From Microcaldota archaeon (lineage in GTDB: Archaea; Micrarchaeota; Micrarchaeia; Micrarchaeales; CABMGC01): a stretch of 64,000 nt of DNA. The notes below the pieces were generated by a model that searched no databases, was not told where the DNA came from, and worked only from the letters and a program-made list of their open reading frames with translations. The position numbers were made by a program, and so were the translations under genes. Below, piece after piece: positions 30,403 to 38,990 of the stretch; position 1 is the stretch's first letter, and the number at the start of each line of letters is the position of its first letter. The stretch spans positions 1-64,000 of the forward strand of contig JAJZRI010000004.1 in NCBI GenBank assembly GCA_021802765.1. The letters run 5' to 3'.

Positions 30403-31922
30403 CTAAATGAATTATTGAAGTCAACAATCGACATCTCTCCCCTCTTCGCATCGTGCACCGGCAGCATCGCAGGCGTAGGTATATGTCCCATCCTCACCTG
30501 GAACCCGGTCCTTGCCTGCCATGTCCCGCTGTTGACTATGAGCGTTCCATGATACTCAGCATATCCGTTTTTATGCAGGTGGCCCATGTGCATTATGTCA
30601 GGTACTTTGTCGATTACCATCGAGTCGTTCTTTGATGGAACTATCGGGTTATCGCCATATATCGGCGAGAGATGCCTTCTCTTGAGAACTTCTAGCATCG
30701 CTCCTTCGGGCTTTGAATAGCTGCATCCTGGTATCCCTTGTATGACCGAATCTAGAGAAGTGCCATGGTATCCAAGTATCCTCATGCCATTTAGGGTCAC
30801 GTATCCTGGGTTTGACACCAAATGTATGTTGCTGAGCTTAAAGTCCTTGTAGAATTCCTGCGGAAGAGTCGGCTGCGGCTCGGCTCTTTGCACTGCATCA
30901 TGGTTTCCAGTAAGTAAAAATACGTGTATATACTCTGGAACCTTGGAAAAGAGAGTGAACATCTCCGAATATTGTTTGTATATATCATCTATAGCAAGCT
31001 CTTTCTCCTGGTTCGGATACACCCCTATTCCATCCACTAAATCTCCGCTCACCACGATGTACTTGAGCTTTCCCGCAATCTCCTTCTTGTAATCGTATTT
31101 TCCATTCACCCATTCAAGGAACCTGTCAAACTGCTTCTGCATGAAGAGCTTGCTGCCCACATGCACATCCGACATGAATGCTATACCAAAATCCTCCTCT
31201 GTTCTTTTGCGCTGCCTGATTGGTATGTCTGGATAAATAAGCGAATTGGCTATTACAAAAGGTCCCGATATCTTACCACGAACCGCGACAACCTCATCAC
31301 TTACTATCTTCAATGCGCTGCCAAACAGCTCATTATACTGCGCTGCTGCATCCTTCTGCGGTTTGTAGAAAAGTACGTTTGCAGTACCTGTCTCATCCTC
31401 AAGCCTTAGCAGTACATGCCCTTTCTGTGTTATCCTCTTCTCATAAACCATCCCGGCTATGACTACCTCCCTTCCTCCAGCGTACTGCTTTATGCTCTCT
31501 ATGCTGTGCGCCATGCCTGCCACCCTGCTGCTGTTGCTGTCTGATATTATTGCCTTTATCCTACGAAGCCTGTCATTGAACAGGTCCGCAAAGTCAGATA
31601 CCTTTCCATAGGTCTTCTCCGTGGCAACATTCCTTATCTCAAAGTCCTCCTTCATCTCTCTTGCCGCAGGCTTGAAGTCCGGTGACCGTATTATCTCGAC
31701 CTTCTCTTGCTCTGGATATTCCTCATTGTCCTTCATCAGGTCGATTAGCATCTCCTTTGTAAGTACCTGCATGCCCTCTTCAGACCCAAATCTGTCGCGC
31801 GCATGTGCGATGATGGACTCGAGGTCCACTCCTGCAAGGTCCCAATCAGTAATCTCCGAGCTCACTATGGCTATTCCGGCGAGCCTCCTTGCAAGTTCTT
31901 TGACGAGTTCATCATTAGCCAT
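30399..31922 (-). CDS. DNA polymerase II (PolD) small subunit DP1
   Basis: OB-fold plus phosphoesterase domain: FMSDVHVGSKLF, VSGDLVDGIG, LTGNHDAVQRAEPQP, MHMGHLHKNGY; 4-bp overlap with DP2. Confidence 0.96.
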   Translation of the reverse strand: MANDELVKELARRLAGIAIVSSEITDWDLAGVDLESIIAHARDRFGSEEGMQVLTKEMLIDLMKDNEEYPEQEKVEIIRSPDFKPAAREMKEDFEIRNVATEKTYGKVSDFADLFNDRLRRIKAIISDSNSSRVAGMAHSIESIKQYAGGREVVIAGMVYEKRITQKGHVLLRLEDETGTANVLFYKPQKDAAAQYNELFGSALKIVSDEVVAVRGKISGPFVIANSLIYPDIPIRQRKRTEEDFGIAFMSDVHVGSKLFMQKQFDRFLEWVNGKYDYKKEIAGKLKYIVVSGDLVDGIGVYPNQEKELAIDDIYKQYSEMFTLFSKVPEYIHVFLLTGNHDAVQRAEPQPTLPQEFYKDFKLSNIHLVSNPGYVTLNGMRILGYHGTSLDSVIQGIPGCSYSKPEGAMLEVLKRRHLSPIYGDNPIVPSKNDSMVIDKVPDIMHMGHLHKNGYAEYHGTLIVNSGTWQARTGFQVRMGHIPTPAMLPVHDAKRGEMSIVDFNNSFS

Positions 31923-32042
31923 AAGAAGTCACCGCAGCCCCCAGAATATTAAACTGGCTATCTTTATAAAATTGCCACAAAAAAGCGTGTAAAATAGTTA
32001 ATCAGAATATAGGCCAATGCTATTTAAGTGGCAAAATGGCCT

Positions 32043-32312
32043 TCACTCCTTTATTGATTCAAGATCGCTAAGCAGGTTCCAGACTACGGTCCTTGCATAT
32101 GGCGGCAGGTTTATGTCGTTGCTTATCTCGTCTATCTTGTAAGTTGCAGCCGAAGACCTAACAGAATACCCTGCTTCTGGCTGATCCAATGCCTTCCTCG
32201 CATCGCTAAGAGCGCTCTTCACGTTCCTTGGGACGCTGTTGTCATTAAGTAGCATGTCTATCTGCTGCTTTATTTGCACGATCTTCGCGTCAAATTCCTT
32301 GTTAGCTTCCAT
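32043..32312 (-). CDS. UPF0147 family protein
   Basis: IDMLLNDNSVPRNVKSALSDARKAL...INLPPYARTVVWNLLSDLESI; start moved to MEANKEF because the longer ORF runs through a tRNA. Confidence 0.9.
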   Translation of the reverse strand: MEANKEFDAKIVQIKQQIDMLLNDNSVPRNVKSALSDARKALDQPEAGYSVRSSAATYKIDEISNDINLPPYARTVVWNLLSDLESIKE

Positions 32313-32327
32313 GTAAACCACACAACC

Positions 32328-32401
32328 GGGCCCGACGGGATTTGAACCCGCGACCATCACCTTAGAAGGGTGCTGCTCTATCCAAGCTGAGCTACGGGCC
32401 C
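32328..32401 (-). tRNA. tRNA-Arg(TCT)
   Basis: GGGCCCG...GCACC-CTTCTAA-GGTGA...GCGGG-TTCAAAT-CCCGT-CGGGCCC on the reverse strand. Confidence 0.95.
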
Positions 32402-32410
32402 AACAGCTTA

Positions 32411-33166
32411 TCATAGGGAAAAGAGCTTTTTAACGTTTTCCGTTATCCGCGCCGACGTTTCATTGAATGGCAATCCCTTGAGCTCGGATATCCACTCCAC
32501 AGTCCTTATGACGTCAAGCGGGCTCTTTCCCACTACCGGCGAGTCCGTCTCAACTGATATGTTACTTATGTTAAGTGCATTTATAACCCTTTTCCTCCTC
32601 GATGACTCCGTTGGCGGTATCGATATAAGATAACCAAGCCCTGCAAGCTCTTTGGCCACGGTCTCATCCCCCTCAAAGAAGTGAAACATCGCTTTACTAA
32701 CCGCGTGCCTCTTAACAATCTCAATCACATCCGCAATCGCCCCACGCGAATGGACAACTATCGGCATGTCAAGTGACTTTGCCAGTTCTATCTGGCGCTC
32801 GAAAACGCGTTTTTGGAGCGCCTTTTCAGGCCCTACTTTGTAATCTAGACCTATTTCGCCTATTCCAATGATCTTCTTGTTAGCCTTTACGAAGCCGGTT
32901 ATATCATCTATAAAGTCTTCGTCTGTAGCTGCGCTTTGCGGATCGATCCCTATGACCGCAAATACCATTTCACCGTCAGCTATCCTTATGGCAGCTAGGC
33001 TTGACGCCCTGCTGCCTCCAGCGGTTATTATGGTACTTAAACCGCCAAACTTAGAGTCCTTTTTTATTATCTCAGGATCAGGAAACATGTCCAGATGGCA
33101 ATGTGCGTCTATTAGCTCATTTCCAATGAGAATGGGCTCTTTGTTCTCCGTAACCTGCTTTAGCAT
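32411..33166 (-). CDS. TatD-family metal-dependent hydrolase
   Basis: LIDAHCHLDMFPDP, GIGEIGLDYK, MPIVVHSRGA, ISVETDSPVVG. Confidence 0.92.
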   Translation of the reverse strand: MLKQVTENKEPILIGNELIDAHCHLDMFPDPEIIKKDSKFGGLSTIITAGGSRASSLAAIRIADGEMVFAVIGIDPQSAATDEDFIDDITGFVKANKKIIGIGEIGLDYKVGPEKALQKRVFERQIELAKSLDMPIVVHSRGAIADVIEIVKRHAVSKAMFHFFEGDETVAKELAGLGYLISIPPTESSRRKRVINALNISNISVETDSPVVGKSPLDVIRTVEWISELKGLPFNETSARITENVKKLFSL

Positions 33167-33181
33167 CAGACCACCCGAAAA

Positions 33182-34237
33182 TCATTCTCTCCTAACCTTT
33201 ATCAGCTCGGCCTTCTTGTCAAAATCCTCAATGTTTATATCTATCCTGCTCCTTCCATCGCTCTCAATCTTCACATGGACGTCATCTACCCGGTTATTTA
33301 TGAAATCCTTTAACGCTTCCCTCATATGATGCTTCCATAACGCCACATCGCTCTGATTTGGCACGGCTCCTTTGCCCATCCTTATCTTGGGCATGCGCCA
33401 CAGCTCATCTACCTTGTCAGGATATCTGCCATACATACCCACTTCCTCGTAATGGTTTCTCGGACTGATCTCATATCCTGTGACTAGTATATAGTAGAAA
33501 CGGTCGCCATGCAGCTCTCTGAAACTGCCGGCCCTGCCTATGCTAAAATCATCTTCTGAATGGAGCTCTATAATCGCCTGTTTTCCATTTACGAAGAACG
33601 GGGTGATAATGTCTGGAGGATAAGTGTGACGTCCTCCAGCGCGCAGCTGCCTGAGGAATTCCTCTTCCCGTGCAGCATCTGATTCCTGTTCAAACCTTCT
33701 AATCGTGCTCTTTATCTTGCCTTCTTGTTGCGGGCTAAACTTTCTTACATATGCAAGCACCGTCTTCCACCCAAGCTCCTTCGCAGCCTTCAGGCTGTAA
33801 TTTCCATCCACTACCTCGTATTTATCACTTTCAATTAGTTCGGTTATCTGCCCTTTGCCTCTGCCCGAATGCTCTCCGTCTGTTTTCGTCTGCGCTGATT
33901 CTATCCGTTTTACTATTATCGGGTCTAACTGGCCCCTGGCAATGAAATCTCTCTTAAGCGCATCAAGCTTGGCCTGGTCGATGTCCCTAGGCGACCAAGT
34001 CCCATAGTCTATCTTGTCAACGCCAATTCTATGTGTCTTCGTTATGTCGAAGGTGATTGCTTCATACCATACTGGCGCAATCCTCATATCAAGTAGCAGT
34101 TCTTTCATGGCAAGCTCATACTGGCCGCTGACCTCGGTCCTCCCATTTAGCAAATGTCTATCCCTAAGCACTATGCTCTCCCCGGAGCGCACTATGTCGC
34201 TTGGGATGTGGTGTACGGTTTCACCATGATGCAACAA
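33182..34237 (-). CDS. ParB/sulfiredoxin-like domain protein
   Basis: YGTWSPRDIDQAKLDALKRDFIARGQLDPIIVKRI...YEVVDGNYSLKAAKELGWKTVLAYV. Confidence 0.75.
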   Translation of the reverse strand: MLHHGETVHHIPSDIVRSGESIVLRDRHLLNGRTEVSGQYELAMKELLLDMRIAPVWYEAITFDITKTHRIGVDKIDYGTWSPRDIDQAKLDALKRDFIARGQLDPIIVKRIESAQTKTDGEHSGRGKGQITELIESDKYEVVDGNYSLKAAKELGWKTVLAYVRKFSPQQEGKIKSTIRRFEQESDAAREEEFLRQLRAGGRHTYPPDIITPFFVNGKQAIIELHSEDDFSIGRAGSFRELHGDRFYYILVTGYEISPRNHYEEVGMYGRYPDKVDELWRMPKIRMGKGAVPNQSDVALWKHHMREALKDFINNRVDDVHVKIESDGRSRIDINIEDFDKKAELIKVRRE

Positions 34238-34330
34238 ACTCTCCCCAAAAGATTGGAAATTAACTCCTATTTATATCTTCTATACAGGAAAAAGGCAAGC
34301 GCAGCTTGGCTAGCAAAGAAAAATGATAGT

Positions 34331-34419
34331 GGACTCCGCGGGATTTTCGAAACATAGTTTATTCGAACCCGCAACCTCCTGCATGCCATGCAGGCGCGCT
34401 ACCGTTGCGCCAGGAGCCC
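34331..34419 (-). tRNA. tRNA-Ala(GGC) with an intron in the T-loop
   Basis: Reverse strand GGGCTCC-TG-GCGC-AACGGTA-GCGC-G-CCTGC-ATGGCAT-GCAGG-AGGTT-GCGGG-TTCGAA[18 nt]T-CCCGC-GGAGTCC; all stems pair (one G-U). Confidence 0.93.
34344..34361 (-). other. 18-nt BHB tRNA intron at position 59/60 of tRNA-Ala(GGC)
   Basis: GCGGG-TTCG-AAT-AAAC-TAT-GTTT-CGAA-AAT-CCCGC: 4-bp central helix TTCG/CGAA, two AAT bulges, AAAC/GTTT inner helix; cutting AA|T restores TTCGAAT. Confidence 0.9.
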
Positions 34420-34425
34420 ACCTTT

Positions 34426-34650
34426 TCAGACAGGAGACAGGAAAAGTATGTTACCTCCGCGAAGAAGTATGGTTCCGAGCTTGGTCTTGAGCGTTCCTTC
34501 ATCAAGCTCCTCCGCACCCTCTATCACTATGTTCATATGTGCATCGAAAGAGACCACTTTTCCGCGTATATCTATCCCATTCTTGAGCCTGATCATTACC
34601 TGCTGTCCTATGGACTTATTTATAAGGTCAAAAGGTCTTTCCTGCGTCAT
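34426..34650 (-). CDS. LSm/Sm-like archaeal protein
   Basis: RPFDLINKSIGQQVMIRLKNGIDIRGKVVSFDAHMNIVIEGAEEL...LRGGNILFLSPV; Sm1 and Sm2 motifs. Confidence 0.95.
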   Translation of the reverse strand: MTQERPFDLINKSIGQQVMIRLKNGIDIRGKVVSFDAHMNIVIEGAEELDEGTLKTKLGTILLRGGNILFLSPV

Positions 34651-34763
34651 ATAAAACACCAAAACGACAGTATATACTCATTGCATAAGTATTAATAACT
34701 GCCGTGCCCGTCATTTCCAGTAATGCATAAGCTATATCTATCTTTATATTTTCAATTATTAAC

Positions 34764-36749
34764 ATGAAGCGCCAAAGTAGCATGAAGCACCAGAGCGCCA
34801 TAGAATATCTAACAACCTATGGTTGGGTGGTTTTGGTAATAGCGATAGTCCTCGTGTCAATGATACGTCTCAACATATTCAATTCTGCCTATCTTACGCC
34901 AAAAATGCCTCCAGGGTCATGCAGCGTATCAAGGAATGTCTATGGCGGTGCAACATTCGGCTCCGGATGCACCAACGGCTTGCCGCAGTTCGTTACACAA
35001 CTGAACGGCCAAAGCTCGGTCAACGTGCCAAATACCAACCTGCTAAATCCCAACTCAATGACCATAACAGCATGGTTTGAGCTAACAAATCCTTCAGTCA
35101 ACCAGCGCATACTCTCAAAAGCGGCCATTTCGGGAACTGACGAATACAGCATGTATTACAATTATCCTTACTTTGGTGGCAGTTTAACTACATCTTCCGG
35201 ATCAGGATACCTGCAGGCCAATTATATTATTCAGGCAAACGTGCTCTACTTTGGTGCTGTAACCTACAGCAGCTCGACCAATACAATCTCATTATACTTG
35301 AATGGGGCTTTACGGGCATCTTCAATATCAATAGTTAATGGCCCGATATCTCCCTCTACTAACCCGCTAACCCTCGGATTTGCAAGTGGGACAGGTCAGG
35401 GCGGTAACCTCAACGGATATCTTTCAAACGTCCAAGTGTACAACACGACACTTTCCGCTGCATCCATACAGTCCTTATACCTAGAAGGAATCGGAGGCAT
35501 GCCCGTAAATCTTCAGCATCTTGTAGGATGGTGGCCGCTAAATGGAAATACGACCGACTATTCAGGAAATGGAGACAATGGCGCGACAACATCTAATTCA
35601 CAATATGTAAGTTCTTGGTACAACTCCTATTACTCACCAGAAGTCGCAACATCAACAACTACTGAGCAGTCCACTACTACTGTATCTACAAACGCTGCAA
35701 CAAATGCTGCAACAAACGCTGCAACAAACGCCGCTACAAACGCTGCATCATCAACGTCGACATCAACCTCCACTTCTACATCCTCCACATCCACTTCTAC
35801 CTCTACGTCTACCTCAACTGTTTCAACAAATGCCGCCACCAACGGAGCCACCAACGGCGCAACCAATGCTGGAACCAACTCCGCGACCAACTCCGCAACC
35901 AACGCAGCCACCAACGCCGCATCTTCGGCAACTGGATGCAGCGGATCGGTCTACGGCAGCGCCAACATCACGCTTGCAGATGGCACTACAATACCTGCAG
36001 ACCAGATAACGGCGGGCACAACGATACTCTCTTACAACCTCGTCACGCACTCCCTGCAGCCGTCATTAGTTTCAGGAGTGTTCAGTCTAGTTTCGAACAA
36101 CACTTATGTCTTTAACCACAACTTGAAGGTGGACGGAAGCGAGATAATGCTGATAAACGGCGTCTGGGCGAGGGCACGCAGTGCAAAGGTCGGCGATAGT
36201 CTATTCAACCCACTCATCAACAAAAGTATAGTTATAACTGACATAAATGTTACTAACATCGGAGGAACAGTATACGATCTATTAGGGTCTCCCATAAACA
36301 ATTACATAGCTAACGGATACCTTATTGACAAAGATACAACTGCAGGAGAAGATAGCTGCGCGTCTACTGCCGGTGCTTCACAGATAACTCTCGCCGACGG
36401 TTCGACCGAACCTGTAAGCAGCGTGAGCACGGGCACGCTTGTGCTAGGTTACAATATGCTCACAAAAACGCTCGAGCCAACAATAGTGATCTCAAGTGAT
36501 TTCCACAATACCACAACCGAGTACATAATCAACGGAAACCTGAAGGTCGACGCCAACGAACAACTCATAGTCAACGGAACAGATGTTCATGCAGCAAACC
36601 TGAAAATTGGAGATCACCTATTCAATCCACTTACAAATCAGAACATTGTCGTATCCAGTATAAAGATAATCAAAGGCAACTTCACTCTCTACGACATAAA
36701 CACTGCACCTGTTGATGATTATGTGGTTAACGGATACTTGGTAACATGA
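34764..36749 (+). CDS. Class III signal-peptide pilin-like protein with LamG-like domain, T/N/A/S-rich linker and two C-terminal Hint-like modules
   Basis: QSAIEYLTTYGWVVLVIAIVLVSMI; LVGWWPLNGNTTDYSGNGDNG; NAATNAATNAAT and STSTST linker; ITLADGTTIPADQITAGTTILSYN and ITLADGSTEPVSSVSTGTLVLGYN each followed by NGYL at the end. Confidence 0.75.
   Translation: MKRQSSMKHQSAIEYLTTYGWVVLVIAIVLVSMIRLNIFNSAYLTPKMPPGSCSVSRNVYGGATFGSGCTNGLPQFVTQLNGQSSVNVPNTNLLNPNSMTITAWFELTNPSVNQRILSKAAISGTDEYSMYYNYPYFGGSLTTSSGSGYLQANYIIQANVLYFGAVTYSSSTNTISLYLNGALRASSISIVNGPISPSTNPLTLGFASGTGQGGNLNGYLSNVQVYNTTLSAASIQSLYLEGIGGMPVNLQHLVGWWPLNGNTTDYSGNGDNGATTSNSQYVSSWYNSYYSPEVATSTTTEQSTTTVSTNAATNAATNAATNAATNAASSTSTSTSTSTSSTSTSTSTSTSTVSTNAATNGATNGATNAGTNSATNSATNAATNAASSATGCSGSVYGSANITLADGTTIPADQITAGTTILSYNLVTHSLQPSLVSGVFSLVSNNTYVFNHNLKVDGSEIMLINGVWARARSAKVGDSLFNPLINKSIVITDINVTNIGGTVYDLLGSPINNYIANGYLIDKDTTAGEDSCASTAGASQITLADGSTEPVSSVSTGTLVLGYNMLTKTLEPTIVISSDFHNTTTEYIINGNLKVDANEQLIVNGTDVHAANLKIGDHLFNPLTNQNIVVSSIKIIKGNFTLYDINTAPVDDYVVNGYLVT
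35685..35933 (+). repeat. Coding low-complexity tandem repeats (12-bp period ACAAACGCTGCA-like; 6-bp Ser/Thr units)
   Basis: Repeats of ACAAACGCTGCA, TCNACNTCNACN and ACCAACGGAGCC encoding (TNAA)n, (ST)n, (TNGA)n. Confidence 0.9.
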
Positions 36750-36758
36750 GGTGGAAAG

Positions 36759-37772
36759 ATGATTGCGCAATTAAGTCCCGAACAACAAATACCCACCTCA
36801 GCTCCAGGTCTGTCCGAAAGTGCGCCCGCGCAGCAGCTTCCGTCCGAACCATCAAGCAAAAAATCCCATCTCCTAATGATATCTATCTTGATAGTTGCAG
36901 TGCTTGTGGTGGCAGCATTCATCTATTCTTATGCCACTACGCAACGGGCAAGCTCTACACAAACCACTACACCCACAACAATATCGACACTTCCAACAAC
37001 CATTACTTTTGTAGTAAAGCCCATATTGCATTTTAGCACCCTAGTAAATAGGTCAAATGCCCTTTTCGGCATACCTAATACCTCTTCATTCGCGCTCTCA
37101 TACAACTTCAGTGAATCACCACCACCACACCACAACAATTACACCACTGAAGGCACGCTGCTTTTTGAAAGCAGGTCATATGGTATGGGATTCACCGAAC
37201 CAATAATCAACTACTCTGCACCAACATCACCATTCAATTATGTTGTTCATGCTAGCGATTTCAAGGGTAATTATCCATTATCCGTCATTGTATATGTGTG
37301 GAAGTACGGAACGGACAGCAATGCAACGTCACGTTATTTAGGCCTACTGCACAACAGTATGGGTGAAGGCTACAACTATTCAAACCACCTCAACATACTT
37401 AACTACAGCAATCATGAGGGCAGCATAAATTACAGTTATCCGACAATATATTTCTTGGAAAATGGAACCCTTATCCAAGTAAATGGCACAAATGCCTCAA
37501 AAATAATAGCTGCAAACACCTCCCTGTCCACCTACATCGCGGCAAGTCTATTGCCTTTTAAATCGGGGGTTAACATGACAATACCTCACCTATTTTCATG
37601 TGTTGTATATCCAGTGTATGGCGACCTTATACAGACCCAAGAGACTGTCGGATATGGCCAGTATGTAGTATCTGTGTACGCCATAAATCCTATCGGTCAG
37701 TACAACCAGAGTTATGTCAGAAACATAGCCCTGCATTATGCGGACCTTCTCCAGAACGACACATTCATCTGA
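36759..37772 (+). CDS. Surface protein with cytoplasmic Pro-rich N-terminus, one TM and sequon-rich ectodomain (family A)
   Basis: SKKSHLLMISILIVAVLVVAAFIYSY TM; NRSNALFGIPNTSSFALSYNFSE; YGQYVVSVYAINPIGQYNQSY. Confidence 0.75.
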   Translation: MIAQLSPEQQIPTSAPGLSESAPAQQLPSEPSSKKSHLLMISILIVAVLVVAAFIYSYATTQRASSTQTTTPTTISTLPTTITFVVKPILHFSTLVNRSNALFGIPNTSSFALSYNFSESPPPHHNNYTTEGTLLFESRSYGMGFTEPIINYSAPTSPFNYVVHASDFKGNYPLSVIVYVWKYGTDSNATSRYLGLLHNSMGEGYNYSNHLNILNYSNHEGSINYSYPTIYFLENGTLIQVNGTNASKIIAANTSLSTYIAASLLPFKSGVNMTIPHLFSCVVYPVYGDLIQTQETVGYGQYVVSVYAINPIGQYNQSYVRNIALHYADLLQNDTFI

Positions 37773-37862
37773 GCGCAAAATTGACTGCGCAATTAGCAGA
37801 CAGAAAGGTTTAAAGTTTGTTAAGTTCCTTTTAAAATTAAATTACAAAAGAATATGTCTTAA

Positions 37863-38924
37863 ATGGTTATTTCCGTGATGTTCCAAACAGATATTAAAAC
37901 GCAGCCGGAGAGTGAGCAAAACAAGGAAACGGTTACCACTGACAAAATCGTAGTTAATCCAGAACCAGCCCCTTCAACTCCTGCGCCTACTATAACCGAA
38001 CAGCAACCGAAAGTCAGCCATAAACTATTATTTATGGCCGCAATCGTTATTTTAGTAGCAATATCTGCATTTTTGTATATTGGATCTAATCGCTCAAATT
38101 ATAATAGTAACAGTTCCTATCCAAAATCAACGGCGTTAACAACAATTACAAGCAACTCCTCGGCACAAAACTTAACTCCAAACACAACAATTAAAAGTTA
38201 TAGTGCAAACGCACTGATAAACAGTTCAAGTGTACTTTTTGGAGTACCAGATTCCGACTTATTCGTGCAATCTTATGCCGAACTAATATCAACGCCGCCT
38301 AATTTAGGTATAAGCACCGCTTATGGGATGAATTTTATGGACGAAATAATAAATTATTCATCCACGGCATCTGCATATAGCTACAACGTATCTATACCAA
38401 GCGCGTACTTGTACGCAAATTCACCTCTTGCTGTGACTATAGTCCTATGGAAGTCAAAAGATATTAGCAATTCGACGTCAAGATACCTGCAACTTCTAAG
38501 GGATTCGCTCGGTGAATCTTACAATTATACACATCATTTAAATGTACTTAACTATAGCAATAGGCTTGGTACTATAACCTATAGTCCGGTAAGAGTTTAT
38601 TATATTAGCAATGGCACTGCTGTGAATGCGACTGGGTTATATTCAAACTCATTGTCAGAATATCTATCCGGATTCTTGACTCCCTACTCTAGCAGCATAA
38701 ACATAAGTGCAGCACCGTCTTTCTCAACTAAGATCTTCCCAGTATATAAAAGTCTTGAGCAAAGCCAAGTGGCATTCATGTACAATGATTATGTAGTATC
38801 TGTATATGCCTGGGGCGAGCTAGGTACATATAACACTAACTATACGCGTATGATTGCAAAGCACTTATTCACATTACTGAAATCCAATAATTATAATTAT
38901 CCTGCATCTACCTGGCCGAATTAA
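37863..38924 (+). CDS. Surface protein, family A paralog
   Basis: Same architecture; NSSSVLFGVPDSDLFVQSYAE, TSRYLQLLRDSLGESYNYTHHLNVLNYSN, YNDYVVSVYAWGELGTYNTNY. Confidence 0.75.
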   Translation: MVISVMFQTDIKTQPESEQNKETVTTDKIVVNPEPAPSTPAPTITEQQPKVSHKLLFMAAIVILVAISAFLYIGSNRSNYNSNSSYPKSTALTTITSNSSAQNLTPNTTIKSYSANALINSSSVLFGVPDSDLFVQSYAELISTPPNLGISTAYGMNFMDEIINYSSTASAYSYNVSIPSAYLYANSPLAVTIVLWKSKDISNSTSRYLQLLRDSLGESYNYTHHLNVLNYSNRLGTITYSPVRVYYISNGTAVNATGLYSNSLSEYLSGFLTPYSSSINISAAPSFSTKIFPVYKSLEQSQVAFMYNDYVVSVYAWGELGTYNTNYTRMIAKHLFTLLKSNNYNYPASTWPN

Positions 38925-38990
38925 GTATCTCAGAATAATTGCGGCATTTGTAATAAATTTGATATCATACGGTTAGCTCGGCCCAATACA

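Noticed and set aside
32313-32414. N-terminal extension of the UPF0147 ORF (MISCWARSSAWIEQHPSKVMVAGSNPVGPG)
   Set aside because: It is translated tRNA-Arg(TCT); the real start is MEANKEF at 32312.
35630-36050. Overlapping antisense and alternate-frame ORFs of Val/Ala or Gln/Pro composition
   Set aside because: By-products of the (TNAA)n/(ST)n coding repeat; no start signals or homology.
35936-36749. Splicing intein in the pilin-like protein
   Set aside because: No C-extein after the modules, no block-B His and no terminal His-Asn; better read as degenerate Hint-like modules.
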